From Nitriliruptoraceae bacterium (GTDB taxonomy: Bacteria; Actinomycetota; Nitriliruptoria; Nitriliruptorales; Nitriliruptoraceae), in contig SLRZ01000041.1 of assembly GCA_007130695.1 (NCBI GenBank), forward strand, positions 1 to 50,394: DNA of 50,394 nt. The letters are read 5' to 3'. The notes below the pieces were generated by a model. That model saw nothing but the letters and a program-made list of their open reading frames with translations. It was not told the origin of the DNA and ran no database searches. The position numbers and the translations under genes were made by a program. Of this stretch, positions 1 to 8,583 are shown piece after piece; positions within the stretch are counted from its first letter, which is position 1, and each line of letters starts with the position of its first letter.

Positions 1-250
1 GGCGCACCGGCAGCTCATAGGTCGCGGCGCGTCCGAGCCGGGCGAGTTCGTTGTGGCTGCGCAGGTCGAGGATGTCGCGGATGCCGTGGGTCGTGATCAG
101 ATCCCACGCGGCCGAGCTCGGCGCCCGCGTCGGGTCGTCACTGCGGATCGCCACACCGCTCCTCGTCCGGCGTCCGTCGAGGGTCGGGAGACCGCCGAGG
201 TCGCGGAGGTGGCCGGCGTGTGAACGTTGGCGAAGATCCTGGTGAGGGGC
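1..250 (-). CDS. Partial tyrosine-protein phosphatase family protein (N-terminal part)
   Basis: The minus strand carries an open frame running off the left edge. It reads HLRDLGGLPTLDGRRTRSG, then AIRSDD, then GIRDILDLRS. These are the N-terminal landmarks of the bacterial PF13350 tyrosine/dual-specificity phosphatases: an N-x-RDLGG turn, a G-RRTR-G strand, an RSD turn and a DLRS strand. The catalytic Cys-x5-Arg loop would lie outside the window, so activity cannot be judged. The start codon is unresolved: no ATG or GTG lies in this frame near the homologous part, and the nearest candidate is a CTG at 292. The right-hand coordinate is therefore approximate. The next gene is divergent. Confidence 0.55.
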
Positions 251-301
251 CTTCGGTGCGTGCCTTTGGTCGACGGGTCCCGCGTCACGCAGACTGGAGG
301 C

Positions 302-679
302 ATGCAGATCATCGCGTGGGTCCAGATCGCGGCCGCAGCCCTGCTCGCGGTCAGCGTCGCCGAGTCCTTCCGGCCCCGACCGTGGTGGCCGCACTCGCCC
401 GGTCGGCCGGTCTCGAGCGGTCCCGCCCGCGGCACCTCGCCCCGCGAACGGCGCTCGATCCATGCCGGGCTCGCGCTGGTGCTGACCGCCAACGTCGTGG
501 TGGGCGAGGTCGACGGCGGGTCCACGATCGGGTGGGCCGGCCTGGCCGCACTCGTGGTCGGGGCCACGCTGATCGTGGCCGGGCTCGTGCGCGGCCCGTC
601 GTCCGACGAGCTCGAGCACTTCGAGCGGCGGTTCGCGGACGTGGACGAGGGTGACGCGGCTCCACCCGACGGCGTCTGA
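302..679 (+). CDS. Small membrane protein of unknown function (125 aa)
   Basis: I do not recognise the family. The frame has a hydrophobic N-terminal helix (IIAWVQIAAAALLAVSV), a weaker hydrophobic stretch near residue 65 and a clear helix near residue 90 (AGLAALVVGATLIVAG). It ends in an acidic tail of about 30 residues. Two or three membrane passes are likely. ATG at 302 follows a GGAGG that is only one base away, which is tight. An upstream TTG at 227 would add 25 non-hydrophobic residues and looks less natural. The partial phosphatase is divergent and the next gene on the right is convergent. Confidence 0.5.
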   Translation: MQIIAWVQIAAAALLAVSVAESFRPRPWWPHSPGRPVSSGPARGTSPRERRSIHAGLALVLTANVVVGEVDGGSTIGWAGLAALVVGATLIVAGLVRGPSSDELEHFERRFADVDEGDAAPPDGV

Positions 680-729
680 CGGCTCCGTCGGTGTCGGCCC
701 CGGACGGCTCCGGCTGCGTCGGCTCCTCG

Positions 730-1440
730 TCAGCTGGCGACGTAGACGGTGTTGGCCGACTCCCCGCCGGTGTAGAAGTTGGGGAAGGTGACCACGTGCG
801 CCTCCGCCTCGTCGAACACCTCGGCGAGGCGCGCACGGAACTCGTCGTCCGGAGGGTCGTCCGACCACAGGGCGAACACCCCGCCGGGCCTGAGTTGTCG
901 AGCGAGCCGGCGCAGGCCCGCGACGGTGTAGAAGGGTGCGTGGCTCGGGTCGAGCACGTGGTGGGGTGTGTGGTCGATGTCGAGCAGCACCGCGTCGAAG
1001 CGCCGGTCGGGGGCGGACGAGTTCAGGCCGGTCTCCTCGGCGACCCGCGCGAAGAAGTCTCCGTGTTCCAGTCGGGTCCGGGGATCGGCGGCGAGCCCGA
1101 CCGTGTCGGGCAGCAGGTCACGCTCGTGCCAGTCGATGACCTCGGCCAACGCTTCGACCACGACGAGCGAACGCACCCGGTCATCGTTCAGTGCCGCCCG
1201 GGCGGTGTAGCCCAGCCCGAGCCCACCCACGGCGACGTCGAGGTCCGATCCGTCGAGGCGGGCCAGGCCGAGGCGCGCCAGTTCGATCTCCGCGACGGTG
1301 AACAGGCTGGACATCAGCGCCTCGTCGCCGAGCTTGACCTCGAGGACGTCGATGCCGAGGGACGGCTCACGCCGCCGGCGCAGGGTGAGCTCCCCCATCG
1401 CGGTCTGCGACCAGGCGAGCTCCTCGAACAGTGCGCTCAT
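730..1440 (-). CDS. Spermidine synthase-like (polyamine aminopropyltransferase-fold) protein
   Basis: A 236-residue Rossmann-fold protein of the SpeE-like class. The glycine motif DVAVGGLGLGYTAR is followed by an acidic strand (SLVVVEAL). A DAVLLDIDHTP strand holds the acidic pair expected near the active site, and RPGGVFALWSDD closes the fold. Proteins like this are often annotated spermidine synthase, but many lack the full polyamine site, so the substrate is not assigned. ATG at 1440 has a GGAGGG ribosome site at good spacing. A much longer open frame reaches 1653 but is low-complexity and unlikely. The zinc-ribbon gene lies 58 bases upstream on the same strand, so the two may be co-transcribed. 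Confidence 0.7.
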   Translation of the reverse strand: MSALFEELAWSQTAMGELTLRRRREPSLGIDVLEVKLGDEALMSSLFTVAEIELARLGLARLDGSDLDVAVGGLGLGYTARAALNDDRVRSLVVVEALAEVIDWHERDLLPDTVGLAADPRTRLEHGDFFARVAEETGLNSSAPDRRFDAVLLDIDHTPHHVLDPSHAPFYTVAGLRRLARQLRPGGVFALWSDDPPDDEFRARLAEVFDEAEAHVVTFPNFYTGGESANTVYVAS

Positions 1441-1498
1441 GATCCCTCCGGGTTGCGCCTCGGTACCGGTGTCGCAGACACGTTCCGACAGCTCCGGC

Positions 1499-1843
1499 TC
1501 ACCGGGAGGAGCGGCGCAGGGCCCGCAGGTCCCGGCTCTGTCCCGGCGGTGGCTGTGGTCCGGGCTGTGGCGTCGACGAGCGGACGTCGTTGCTCTGGCA
1601 GTTCCAGCAGTAGTAGACGAGGTGGATGCCGGTCGGCGTGCGCTGTTCGCCACGGCCGGCGTCCTCGAGCGTCGAGGTCGGGATGCCCTCGATGTCCTCG
1701 GAGCCGCACAGCCCGCACACCAGGCGAGTGTCGCGGTCCCATCTCGCTCCGCACGACCCGCATTCGAGGATGATGGTCTCGCCGTCGCGCTCGCCGGTGA
1801 GTTCCTCGTCCTCGGTGCATTCGGGACAGGCCACCAGTGGCAA
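1499..1843 (-). CDS. Zinc-ribbon protein with four CxxC knuckles
   Basis: A protein of about 114 residues with four cysteine pairs in order: CPEC near the N-terminus, CGSC, CGLC and CWNC. They form two zinc ribbons (first with second, third with fourth). The C-terminal 30 residues are rich in Pro, Gln and Arg. Such proteins bind zinc and may bind nucleic acid or act as adaptors; no specific function is claimed. TTG at 1843 is chosen because GGGAG lies 8 bases before it. A GTG at 1834 is the alternative. The open frame reaches 1966, but the extra residues are arginine-rich shadow sequence. A -10-like TAGGGT lies about 38 bases upstream. Confidence 0.6.
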   Translation of the reverse strand: MPLVACPECTEDEELTGERDGETIILECGSCGARWDRDTRLVCGLCGSEDIEGIPTSTLEDAGRGEQRTPTGIHLVYYCWNCQSNDVRSSTPQPGPQPPPGQSRDLRALRRSSR

Positions 1844-2181
1844 CTGCAACGCTCCCGGATCTCGCCGGCAAGGGCAATGCACCCTACCTCCGCGACTTCG
1901 GGGGCCGGGTGCCCGGTGGCGACCTGCTCGACGCCGGCGGCCGGACGGTTCCATTCCCCGGGTCAAGCGACGTGCGCGCAGCGTCGCGGGCCTGTCCGGG
2001 TTCGGTGCTTGCCATCAGCAAGCGCTATCGTCCGGAAAGCTCGTCGACCGTGGTCCTGCTGGCTCGCTGCTCTGGGGACCCGCCGACGCGCTCCTCCCGC
2101 TCCTTCGCTACCGCGGTGCGCATCCTCGATGGGCCGTCACCGGCCCGCCGTTGCGCTGCGCGGTCGCACGACCCGTCGAGT
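1844..2181. other. Divergent intergenic region between the zinc-ribbon gene and SulP gene
   Basis: There is no convincing coding sequence in these 338 bases. They hold a minus-strand TAGGGT at 1881-1886 for the zinc-ribbon gene, a short inverted repeat (GCTTGC at 2007-2012, GCAAGC at 2018-2023) and a plus-strand TATCGT at 2026-2031. If TATCGT is a -10 element, the SulP mRNA has a leader of about 145 bases. Confidence 0.4.
1881..1886 (-). promoter_or_regulatory. -10-like TAGGGT for the zinc-ribbon gene
   Basis: On the minus strand the hexamer reads TAGGGT. It lies 37 bases before the chosen start, leaving room for a short leader with a ribosome site. It matches the recurrent TAGGCT-type motif of this window. 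No clear -35 element is seen. Confidence 0.4.
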
Positions 2182-3720
2182 ATGCCCGTGTCCGTGCTGC
2201 CCTCCCTGCTTCCCCGTCCCCGCCGCCCGCGTCTGTCACGTGACCTCCCATCCGGCGGTCGCCGGGCATCACTGAAGGCCCAGTGGTGGGCAAACCCGCG
2301 GACCGAACTGCTCGCCGGTCTCGTGGTCGCCCTGGCGTTGATCCCCGAGGCGATCGCGTTCTCCATCATCGCGGGCGTCGACCCGCAGGTCGGCCTGTAC
2401 GCCTCGTTCAGCATCGCCGTCATCATCGCGATCGCGGGTGGGCGGCCCGCCATGATCTCGGGTGCGACGGGCGCGATGGCCCTCCTCATGGTCCCCCTCG
2501 TCCGCGAGCACGGGGTCGAGTACCTCTTCGCCGCCACGATCGTCACCGGCGCACTGCAGGTCGTGTTCGGATGGCTCGGTGTCGGAAACCTCATGCGGTT
2601 CATCCCCCGCACCGTGATGACCGGGTTCGTCAACGCGCTCGCCGTGCTGATCTTCCTCGCCCAACTGCCCTACATCTTCGGTGAGAGCTGGGCGGTCTGG
2701 GGGCTCGTCGGCCTCGGTCTGGTCATCATGTACACGCTGCCGCGGTTCACCAAGGCCGTCCCCGCGCCCCTGGTCGCCGTCGTCGCACTCACCGGGCTGG
2801 TGCTCGCCTTCGACGTCCGTGTCCCCGCCGTCGGCGGTATGGGCGAGCTTCCCACCACCCTGCCGATCCTCGGTATCCCGGCCGTCCCGTTCGAGCTGGA
2901 GACGCTCCTGATCGTCGCTCCGTACGCGCTCGCGCTCGCCTTCGTGGGCCTGCTCGAGTCGCTGCTGACCGCCCAACTGCTGGACGACATCACCGACTCG
3001 CCTTCGGACAAGGCCCGCGAGTCACGCGCTCAGGGACTCGCCAACGTCATCACCGGTTTCTTCGGCGGGATGGCCGGCTGCGCCATGATCGGCCAGTCCA
3101 TGATCAACGTGCGCTCCGGCGCCCGCACCCGCCTCTCCACGCTGTCGGCCGGGGTGTTCCTGCTGATCCTGATCCTCGGCCTCGGTGGTCTGGTGGCCCT
3201 GATCCCGATGGCCGCCCTCGTCGCGGTCATGGTCGTGGTCGCGGTGGCGACCTTCGACTGGTCGAGCCTCTCGCCCAACACGCTGCGCCGGACCCCGAAG
3301 ACCGAGACCACGGTGATGCTCGTCACGGTCGGCGTCGTCGTCTGGACGCACAACCTCGCCTACGGCGTGATCGCCGGCGTCGTGCTCGCGATGATCTTCT
3401 TCGCCCGCCGGGCCGCCCTCCACGCCACGATGTTCTCCGTGCTCGACCCCACCGGGACCGTACGCAGCTACGTCATCACCGGCGAGCTGTTCTTCGCCTC
3501 CACCAACGAGCTCGTCCACCAGTTCGACCTCGACGACCCCACCCCGAACGTGATCATCGACCTCACCGAGGCCGACCTGTGGGACAGCTCGGCGGTCGCG
3601 ACCCTGGACGCGGTGGTGGCCAGGTTCGCCGCACGCGGGGTCGACGCACGCATCACCGGACTGACCGACCACAGCGCCGATCTCCACGACCGGCTCACGG
3701 GGCAGCTCGCCTCGCACTGA
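2182..3720 (+). CDS. SulP family anion transporter with C-terminal STAS domain
   Basis: A 512-residue SLC26/SulP-type permease. After about 30 basic residues the membrane core begins with the family hallmark [23 protein letters not shown], and continues through ten or more hydrophobic helices. The conserved GANVxxG-like region appears as [16 protein letters not shown]. Residues from about 424 to the end form a STAS domain containing [17 protein letters not shown]; its DSS resembles the anti-sigma-antagonist phosphorylation loop. BicA-type members carry bicarbonate and others carry sulfate; the substrate cannot be told here. The length is close to bacterial SulP norms. ATG at 2182 gives a sensible cytosolic N-terminus, although the ribosome site is weak. 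The 3' end overlaps the convergent ComB-like gene by 26 bp. Confidence 0.88.
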   Translation: MPVSVLPSLLPRPRRPRLSRDLPSGGRRASLKAQWWANPRTELLAGLVVALALIPEAIAFSIIAGVDPQVGLYASFSIAVIIAIAGGRPAMISGATGAMALLMVPLVREHGVEYLFAATIVTGALQVVFGWLGVGNLMRFIPRTVMTGFVNALAVLIFLAQLPYIFGESWAVWGLVGLGLVIMYTLPRFTKAVPAPLVAVVALTGLVLAFDVRVPAVGGMGELPTTLPILGIPAVPFELETLLIVAPYALALAFVGLLESLLTAQLLDDITDSPSDKARESRAQGLANVITGFFGGMAGCAMIGQSMINVRSGARTRLSTLSAGVFLLILILGLGGLVALIPMAALVAVMVVVAVATFDWSSLSPNTLRRTPKTETTVMLVTVGVVVWTHNLAYGVIAGVVLAMIFFARRAALHATMFSVLDPTGTVRSYVITGELFFASTNELVHQFDLDDPTPNVIIDLTEADLWDSSAVATLDAVVARFAARGVDARITGLTDHSADLHDRLTGQLASH

Positions 3721-4396
3721 CCTCGATCGCCTCCAGCTCGTGGGCGGGCGAGGCGGACAGCGCATGGTCGAACCGGTCGAGCTCGCAGGCGAGCTCCAGG
3801 TCCGCCGGCGCCGCCCACTCGGGCCCGTCGGGGGCGAACGAGCGCCCCGCGTCCGATCGGGCGACCCGTGCCAGGTAGGGCGCGGGGTCCGGCTCCCGGC
3901 CCTCCAGGCGCGCGGCGATCAGTTCGGCGCAGGCGAGGTCCTCGTCGCCATCACGACCGAGCGAGGCACCGGTGATCACGTAGGTGACCGTGCGGACCTG
4001 CGCGCGGCGCAGCACCTCGACGGTGGCGCCGGCCACCGCGAACGAGGCGGCCAGCAGCAGGCCCGAGCCCGCGCACCGCACGAGCCCGCGGGTGCCCGCG
4101 GAGGTCCGCAGCACGACCTGGGCCCCGCTCAGGTCACGGTCGACGAGGTCGCTGGGGGAGTTGCCGAGGTCGAAGTCCTCGACCTTGATCCCGCCGTGCT
4201 CGCCCGCCAGCAGCGCCCCGGGCAGGTAGTGGGCCCGCAGCCGCCTGGCACCGTCGCGGGACTCCACCGCCAGGATCCGCGACGCGCCACGCTCCAGCAG
4301 CCACGGCACGGTGGTGAAGGCCCGCAGGACGTCGACCACCACGACCGCTTCGCCCGGGGCCGCGTCGCCGAGGTCCACGAACCGCGCGGTCGCCAT
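3695..4396 (-). CDS. 2-phosphosulfolactate phosphatase (ComB) family protein
   Basis: This 233-residue protein shows the ComB signature blocks in order: VVVDVLRAFTT near residue 20, then GEHGG-IKVEDFDLGNSP, VLRTSAGTRGL, AASFAVAGATVEVLR and a late GRDGDEDLACAELIAA acidic block. ComB is a magnesium-dependent phosphatase giving sulfolactate in coenzyme M synthesis. Actinobacterial members lie outside any known methanogenic context, so the true substrate is uncertain. ATG at 4396 lies only five bases after the dapE stop, so it is almost certainly co-transcribed with dapD-dapE. Its 3' end overlaps the SulP gene by 26 bp tail to tail, and no terminator fits between them. Confidence 0.78.
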   Translation of the reverse strand: MATARFVDLGDAAPGEAVVVVDVLRAFTTVPWLLERGASRILAVESRDGARRLRAHYLPGALLAGEHGGIKVEDFDLGNSPSDLVDRDLSGAQVVLRTSAGTRGLVRCAGSGLLLAASFAVAGATVEVLRRAQVRTVTYVITGASLGRDGDEDLACAELIAARLEGREPDPAPYLARVARSDAGRSFAPDGPEWAAPADLELACELDRFDHALSASPAHELEAIEVSARRAAP

Positions 4397-4401
4397 CGCG
4401 C

Positions 4402-5523
4402 TCAGGCCCGCCGGGCGTCGCCGCCGGCGAGGAAGGCGCGCAGGCGGGTGTGGGCCGTGGTCATCGCGGCGACGGGGACGTACTCACCGCGCTGATGGGC
4501 CTGCGCGGTCAGGCCGGGCCCGTAGTTGCACGCCGGCACGCCGAACTCGGCGAAGCGCGCGACATCGGTCCAGGCCTGCTTGCCGGCCACCGGGGCGTCG
4601 ACCGCGTCGACGAAGGCCCGCACCGTGGCGACCTCCAGTCGTGGCGGGGCGGGTGGGGAGCGGTCGACGATGGTGACCCGGGCCCGGTCGCCGACCAGGT
4701 CGCGCAGCTCCTGCTCGGCCGTGGACAGGTCGCGGGACGGCGCGAAACGCAGGTTGAGGTTCACGGTGAACGTGCCCGGGATCACGTTGCGGGCCATGCG
4801 CTCGCCGAAGGGGGGGCCGAGGTTGTCGGTCCACGCCTGGGTGGCCGACCACACGTCGTGGTAGGGGATGCCGTCGACCTCGACCGGCGCCGGCTGCCGC
4901 CCGTGCAGCTCCGCGAGCCAGTCGCCGGCCAGCGTGAGCGCGTTGCTGCCGTGCCACGGTCGCGCAGAGTGCGCCTGGCGGCCCTCGAAGACCACCTGGG
5001 CGTGCAGGCCGCCGAGGCACCCGAGCTGGACCTCGCCGTCGGTGGGTTCGAGCACGACCGCCAGTTCGGCCTCCCGCAGCCACGAGACCTCGGTGAGGAC
5101 GTCGGCGAGCTCGTTGTCCTCGGCGGGCCCCTCCTCGGCGGCGTAGAGGACCAGGGCGAGTTCGTAGGGGGAGGCGTCGCGCAGCGCGGTGTCCTCGAAC
5201 GCGGCCATGGCGATGACGTTGCCGGCCTTCATGTCGGAGGTGCCGCGGCCGACGACCACCTCCCCGCCGTCTCGTCGCTCGACCCGCGGGTCTCGGTCCT
5301 CGTCGGTGGGGGGCACCACGTCGAGGTGGCCGACGAGCAGGACCAGGGGCCGGTCGGTGGTGCGCCCGCCGACCACCAGGCTGTTGCCGACCCTCGTGAC
5401 GGCCTCACCGAGCCCGTGGTAGTGGTCGGCCACGGCGTCCGCGATCGGACCCTCGTCGCCCGTCACGCAGACCCGGGAGCAGTGTTCGAGCAGACGGTCG
5501 ACCAGTTCGGCCTCGGTGGTCAT
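4402..5523 (-). CDS. dapE: Succinyl-diaminopimelate desuccinylase
   Basis: A 373-residue M20 family metallohydrolase of the actinobacterial DapE type. It removes succinate from N-succinyl-LL-diaminopimelate in the lysine/peptidoglycan pathway. The metal site is visible: HLDVVP (H66, D68), GRGTSDMKAGN (D97), the YAAEEGP glutamate pair near residue 130, LEPTDG and a C-terminal H in AQAHQRGEYV. HSARPWHGSNA begins the dimerisation domain. ATG at 5523 is used because the longer frame to 5580 adds only arginine-rich sequence. It lies 53 bases downstream of dapD on the same strand and is followed at five bases by the ComB-like gene. Confidence 0.9.
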   Translation of the reverse strand: MTTEAELVDRLLEHCSRVCVTGDEGPIADAVADHYHGLGEAVTRVGNSLVVGGRTTDRPLVLLVGHLDVVPPTDEDRDPRVERRDGGEVVVGRGTSDMKAGNVIAMAAFEDTALRDASPYELALVLYAAEEGPAEDNELADVLTEVSWLREAELAVVLEPTDGEVQLGCLGGLHAQVVFEGRQAHSARPWHGSNALTLAGDWLAELHGRQPAPVEVDGIPYHDVWSATQAWTDNLGPPFGERMARNVIPGTFTVNLNLRFAPSRDLSTAEQELRDLVGDRARVTIVDRSPPAPPRLEVATVRAFVDAVDAPVAGKQAWTDVARFAEFGVPACNYGPGLTAQAHQRGEYVPVAAMTTAHTRLRAFLAGGDARRA

Positions 5524-5576
5524 GGGGTCTTCGTCTCCTCGCCGCGGCGCGACCCGGACGTCGGCTCGGCCCTGCC

Positions 5577-6623
5577 TCACTGGTTGGCGTGCAGCGCCTC
5601 GTTGAGTCCGCCCCAGTCGCCGGTCGCGCCCTCACGCTCCACCGCGGTCACCGCACCGGAGACCGAGTCCCGGCGCAGCAGCAGCCCGTCGGCCCCGGAG
5701 AGTTCACGGGCCTTGACCACCCGCCCGTCGGGGAGCGTGACCTTCGTGCCGGCGGTGACGTACAGCCCGGCCTCGACCACGCAGTCGTCGCCCAGCGAGA
5801 TCCCGAGCCCGGCGTTGGCGCCCAGCAGACAGCGTTCACCGACCGAGATGACCTCCTTGCCGCCACCCGAGAGCGTGCCCATGATCGAGGCGGAGCCGCC
5901 GAGGTCGGAACCGTCACCCACCAGGACCCCCGCCGAGATCCGGCCCTCCACCATCGAGGCGCCGAGCGTGCCAGCGTTGAAGTTCACGAAGCCCTCGTGC
6001 ATCACCGTCGTGCCCTCGGCGAGGTGCGCGCCCAGGCGGACCCGGTCCGCGTCGGCGATGCGGACCCCCGAGGGGATCACGTAGTCGGTCATACGCGGGA
6101 ACTTGTCGACGCTGGTGACCCGCACCCGCTGCCCGGACGCCTCCAGCTCGAGGCGCTGCACCTCGAAGTCCTCCGGGTCGGCCGGGCCGAGGTCGGTCCA
6201 CACGACGTTGCTGAGCAGGCCGAAGGCCCCCTCGACATTGATGGCGTGAGGGCGTGCCAGCCGGTGGGAGATCAGGTGCAGGCGCAGGTAGACGTCGTGG
6301 GCGTCGGTGGGGGCGGCACCGAGATCGTCGAGGAAGGTCACCACGGCGAAGCGCTCGGTCCCGAGGGGGGAGGCGTCGGCCTCCGCCGCGGCCACCAGCG
6401 ACCGCGCGGCACGCAGTGCGGGGTCGTCACCGTCGAGTCCGCTGACCACGGTGGCGTCGAGTCCGTGGGTTGCGCCACCCCCGGTGTGGCCGACCGCCGA
6501 CGCGATGCGCGCCGCCGCCTCCACGTGGCCGTCGAGGGCCACCACCGGGAACCAGGTGTCGAGCACCTTGCCCGCGGGTGTGCGCGTGGCCAGCCCGACA
6601 CCGAATGCGGCGTGGTCGCTCAT
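5577..6623 (-). CDS. dapD: 2,3,4,5-tetrahydropyridine-2,6-dicarboxylate N-succinyltransferase
   Basis: A 348-residue enzyme of the long actinobacterial DapD class. It succinylates tetrahydrodipicolinate from succinyl-CoA, the entry to the succinylase route. The N-terminal half is an alpha/beta domain, and from about residue 180 the chain turns into hexapeptide repeats of a left-handed beta-helix (VRIADADRVRLGAHLAEGTT, then GGSASIMGTLSGGG and VISVGERCLLGANAG). ATG at 6623 begins MSDHAAFGVGLAT, typical of the family. A -10-like TAGGAT lies 44 bases upstream. It is the first gene of dapD-dapE-comB-like and is divergent from the DUF368 gene. Confidence 0.93.
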   Translation of the reverse strand: MSDHAAFGVGLATRTPAGKVLDTWFPVVALDGHVEAAARIASAVGHTGGGATHGLDATVVSGLDGDDPALRAARSLVAAAEADASPLGTERFAVVTFLDDLGAAPTDAHDVYLRLHLISHRLARPHAINVEGAFGLLSNVVWTDLGPADPEDFEVQRLELEASGQRVRVTSVDKFPRMTDYVIPSGVRIADADRVRLGAHLAEGTTVMHEGFVNFNAGTLGASMVEGRISAGVLVGDGSDLGGSASIMGTLSGGGKEVISVGERCLLGANAGLGISLGDDCVVEAGLYVTAGTKVTLPDGRVVKARELSGADGLLLRRDSVSGAVTAVEREGATGDWGGLNEALHANQ

Positions 6624-6667
6624 GGGAACCGGCTCCTGGGTCGAAAGGGCGTCCGTGGACGCCGGGG

Positions 6668-6673
6668 ATCCTA
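6668..6673 (-). promoter_or_regulatory. -10-like TAGGAT for the dapD operon
   Basis: On the minus strand this reads TAGGAT, 44 bases before the dapD ATG, in the divergent region shared with the DUF368 gene. It follows the window-wide motif; no -35 box is evident. Confidence 0.5.
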
Positions 6674-6746
6674 CCCACGAGCCCGCGGGGTCTCCCGGTG
6701 GGTCGGTCGACGGGGGGCCGGCGCACCGGCCCGGGTGGCGGTTGGC

Positions 6747-6752
6747 TAGGTT
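6747..6752 (+). promoter_or_regulatory. -10-like TAGGTT for the DUF368 gene
   Basis: TAGGTT lies 39 bases before the GTG start of the DUF368 gene and back to back with the dapD element. Confidence 0.5.
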
Positions 6753-6791
6753 CCCGCCACGTTCCCTCCCGCCCCATCACCGAGGTCCTTC

Positions 6792-7748
6792 GTGGACGAG
6801 TCCGAGGAGCACGCGACGGACGACGTCGTGGCCCCACGTCCCGCCTCGGCCCGTTCGCCGGCCGCGGCCCCGGGCCGCACGCTGGTCGTGGGCGCGGTGG
6901 GGTTCGGGATGGGGGTCGCCGATCTCGTCCCGGGGTTCTCCGGGGGCACGGTGGCGCTGCTGACCGGCGTGTACGAGCAACTGGTGGCCAACATCCGTCA
7001 GGGTGCGCGGGCCCTGGCGTTGCTGCTGCGGTTGCGGTGGCGGGAGGCGCTGCGTGGCCTCGCGGTGATCGAGTGGGGCTTCCTGCTCCCGCTGCTCGGT
7101 GGGATCCTCGCGGCCGTGATCCTGCTGGCGGGACTGCTGAGCGCGTTGCTCGACTCCCACCCGCGGCAGCTGTCGGGGGTCTTCCTCGGGCTGGTCCTCG
7201 GGGCGACCCTCGTCGCCGCCGGTGACCTGCGCCGGCGGGACCTGCGCAGCCTGGCCGTCGGGCTCGTGGTCGCGGTGGTGGCCTTCGTCGGGCTCGGCCT
7301 GTCGGGGGGCACGGTCGACGAGCCGACCCTGCTGGCCTACTTCGCCGCAGGCGCGGTCGCGGTGTGCGCGATGATCCTGCCCGGCATCTCGGGGGCGTTC
7401 CTGCTGCTGTTGCTCGGCATGTACCCGCACGTCATGGACGCGCTCAGCGACCGTGACCTCGTGGTCATCGGGGTCGTGGGGTTGGGCTGTCTGGTGGGGT
7501 TGGCGGGGTTCTCGACCTTGCTGAACTGGCTGCTGCGCGAATACCACGACGTCGTGCTGGCGGCCCTGCTGGGCCTGATGCTGGGATCCACCCGGGTGCT
7601 GTGGCCCTGGCCCGGCCCGGAGGTCGGAGACCCCGGACTCGGTGCCCCCGTCGCCGGCGAGTTGCTCCCGATCGGGCTCCTGGCGCTCGCCGCGCTGCTG
7701 GCCGTGATCGGGGTGGGTCGCCTCGCGCGGCGGGTGACCCGCGGCTGA
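6792..7748 (+). CDS. DUF368 family protein, likely undecaprenyl-phosphate translocase (PopT type)
   Basis: A 318-residue polytopic membrane protein. The DUF368 hallmark GVADLVPGFSGGTVALLTGVYE lies near residue 40 and is repeated in the second half as MILPGISGAFLLLLLGMY, showing the internal inverted duplication of the family. About eight to ten helices are expected. DUF368 proteins (PopT) were shown to recycle undecaprenyl phosphate across the membrane for wall-polymer synthesis; the role here is by family. GTG at 6792 opens an acidic, Pro/Ala-rich cytosolic tail of about 30 residues. Neighbours dapD, dapE and dapC supply diaminopimelate for the same wall. Confidence 0.85.
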   Translation: MDESEEHATDDVVAPRPASARSPAAAPGRTLVVGAVGFGMGVADLVPGFSGGTVALLTGVYEQLVANIRQGARALALLLRLRWREALRGLAVIEWGFLLPLLGGILAAVILLAGLLSALLDSHPRQLSGVFLGLVLGATLVAAGDLRRRDLRSLAVGLVVAVVAFVGLGLSGGTVDEPTLLAYFAAGAVAVCAMILPGISGAFLLLLLGMYPHVMDALSDRDLVVIGVVGLGCLVGLAGFSTLLNWLLREYHDVVLAALLGLMLGSTRVLWPWPGPEVGDPGLGAPVAGELLPIGLLALAALLAVIGVGRLARRVTRG

Positions 7749-7796
7749 CCGGGGGCGGTGGGTGTCCGTCGGAGCCGGCGGTCCCGTGCGTCGGTC

Positions 7797-8432
7797 TCAG
7801 CCCTCGAGCACCCGGCGCTTCGCCTGTTCGAACTCCTCGTCGGACAGGGCGCCGGCCGTGTGCAGGTCGGCCAGCTCCCGCAACGCACCGGCGAGTTCTC
7901 CGCCCGACGCGTCCGCGTCGCCGGCGGGGTCACGGTCGTGCCCGGGGCCGGTGCTGTCCCCGCTGCTGACGCGGTCCTCGCCGGGGGCGTCGCCGGCACG
8001 GTCGATCGGGGTCGGTGTCGCCGGGGGCCGTCCGGGGTTGACGGTCACGCCCGACCCGGTGCCGGCACCGGAGTCCACGTGCGGAAGGCCGCGGCGGCGC
8101 ACGTGGTCGTCGATCATGCGCTCCAGCCGCCGGGCGGCGTGGACGTGGCGGGTCGTCAGGGGCAGCGTGTAGGGATCACCGATCGCGGCAAGTTCGGACG
8201 GTGGCGTCGGTGAGCCGTCCACCACCGCGAGGTGCAGCCAGCCCGGCCGGCCGGGGGAGGGCCGGTTGAGGGTCACGCTGCGGACCCGGTCGACAGGGAC
8301 GGTGACGCTGGTGGGCCGGGCCCGGGTGCCGGCCTCCTTGGTCAGGGTGATGTGGCCGTCCTCGAGGCGGAGCTCGCAGCGCTCTCCAGGGACGACGTGG
8401 GAGGTCCGTTCGAGACGCGTGGTCTCGCCCAT
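7797..8432 (-). CDS. Protein with PH-like N-terminal region and C-terminal SHOCT domain
   Basis: A 211-residue protein. Residues 1-110 resemble the PH-like DUF4429 fold (ELRLEDGHITLTKEAG, then VPVDRVRSVTLNRP and GWLHLAVVDG). Residues about 115-180 are a Pro/Asp/Gly-rich linker. The last 30 residues are a clear SHOCT domain (LADLHTAGALSDEEFEQAKR), a short oligomerisation module. No enzymatic function is suggested. ATG at 8432 has GAGGTGG at good spacing; the longer frame to 8768 is discarded because it runs into the dapC end. The gene converges with the DUF368 gene 48 bases away. Confidence 0.7.
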   Translation of the reverse strand: MGETTRLERTSHVVPGERCELRLEDGHITLTKEAGTRARPTSVTVPVDRVRSVTLNRPSPGRPGWLHLAVVDGSPTPPSELAAIGDPYTLPLTTRHVHAARRLERMIDDHVRRRGLPHVDSGAGTGSGVTVNPGRPPATPTPIDRAGDAPGEDRVSSGDSTGPGHDRDPAGDADASGGELAGALRELADLHTAGALSDEEFEQAKRRVLEG

Positions 8433-8583
8433 GTTCCACCTCGGCTCGTGACCGGGCGAGTCAAGCAGGCACGGGCGACGGGACAACCCGGCCCCCTGGC
8501 CGGCGGGTCGTGTACCGGCCGAGGGGCGCCAGCCACGGGCCGCTTCCGGTCCAGCGGCCGGGGAACCGCCCGTCTGGTGGGTT

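Noticed and set aside
730-1440. Assignment as true spermidine synthase (speE)
   Set aside because: The fold fits, but no adenosylmethionine-decarboxylase gene or other polyamine gene is nearby and the polyamine-site residues cannot be confirmed by eye, so no symbol is given.
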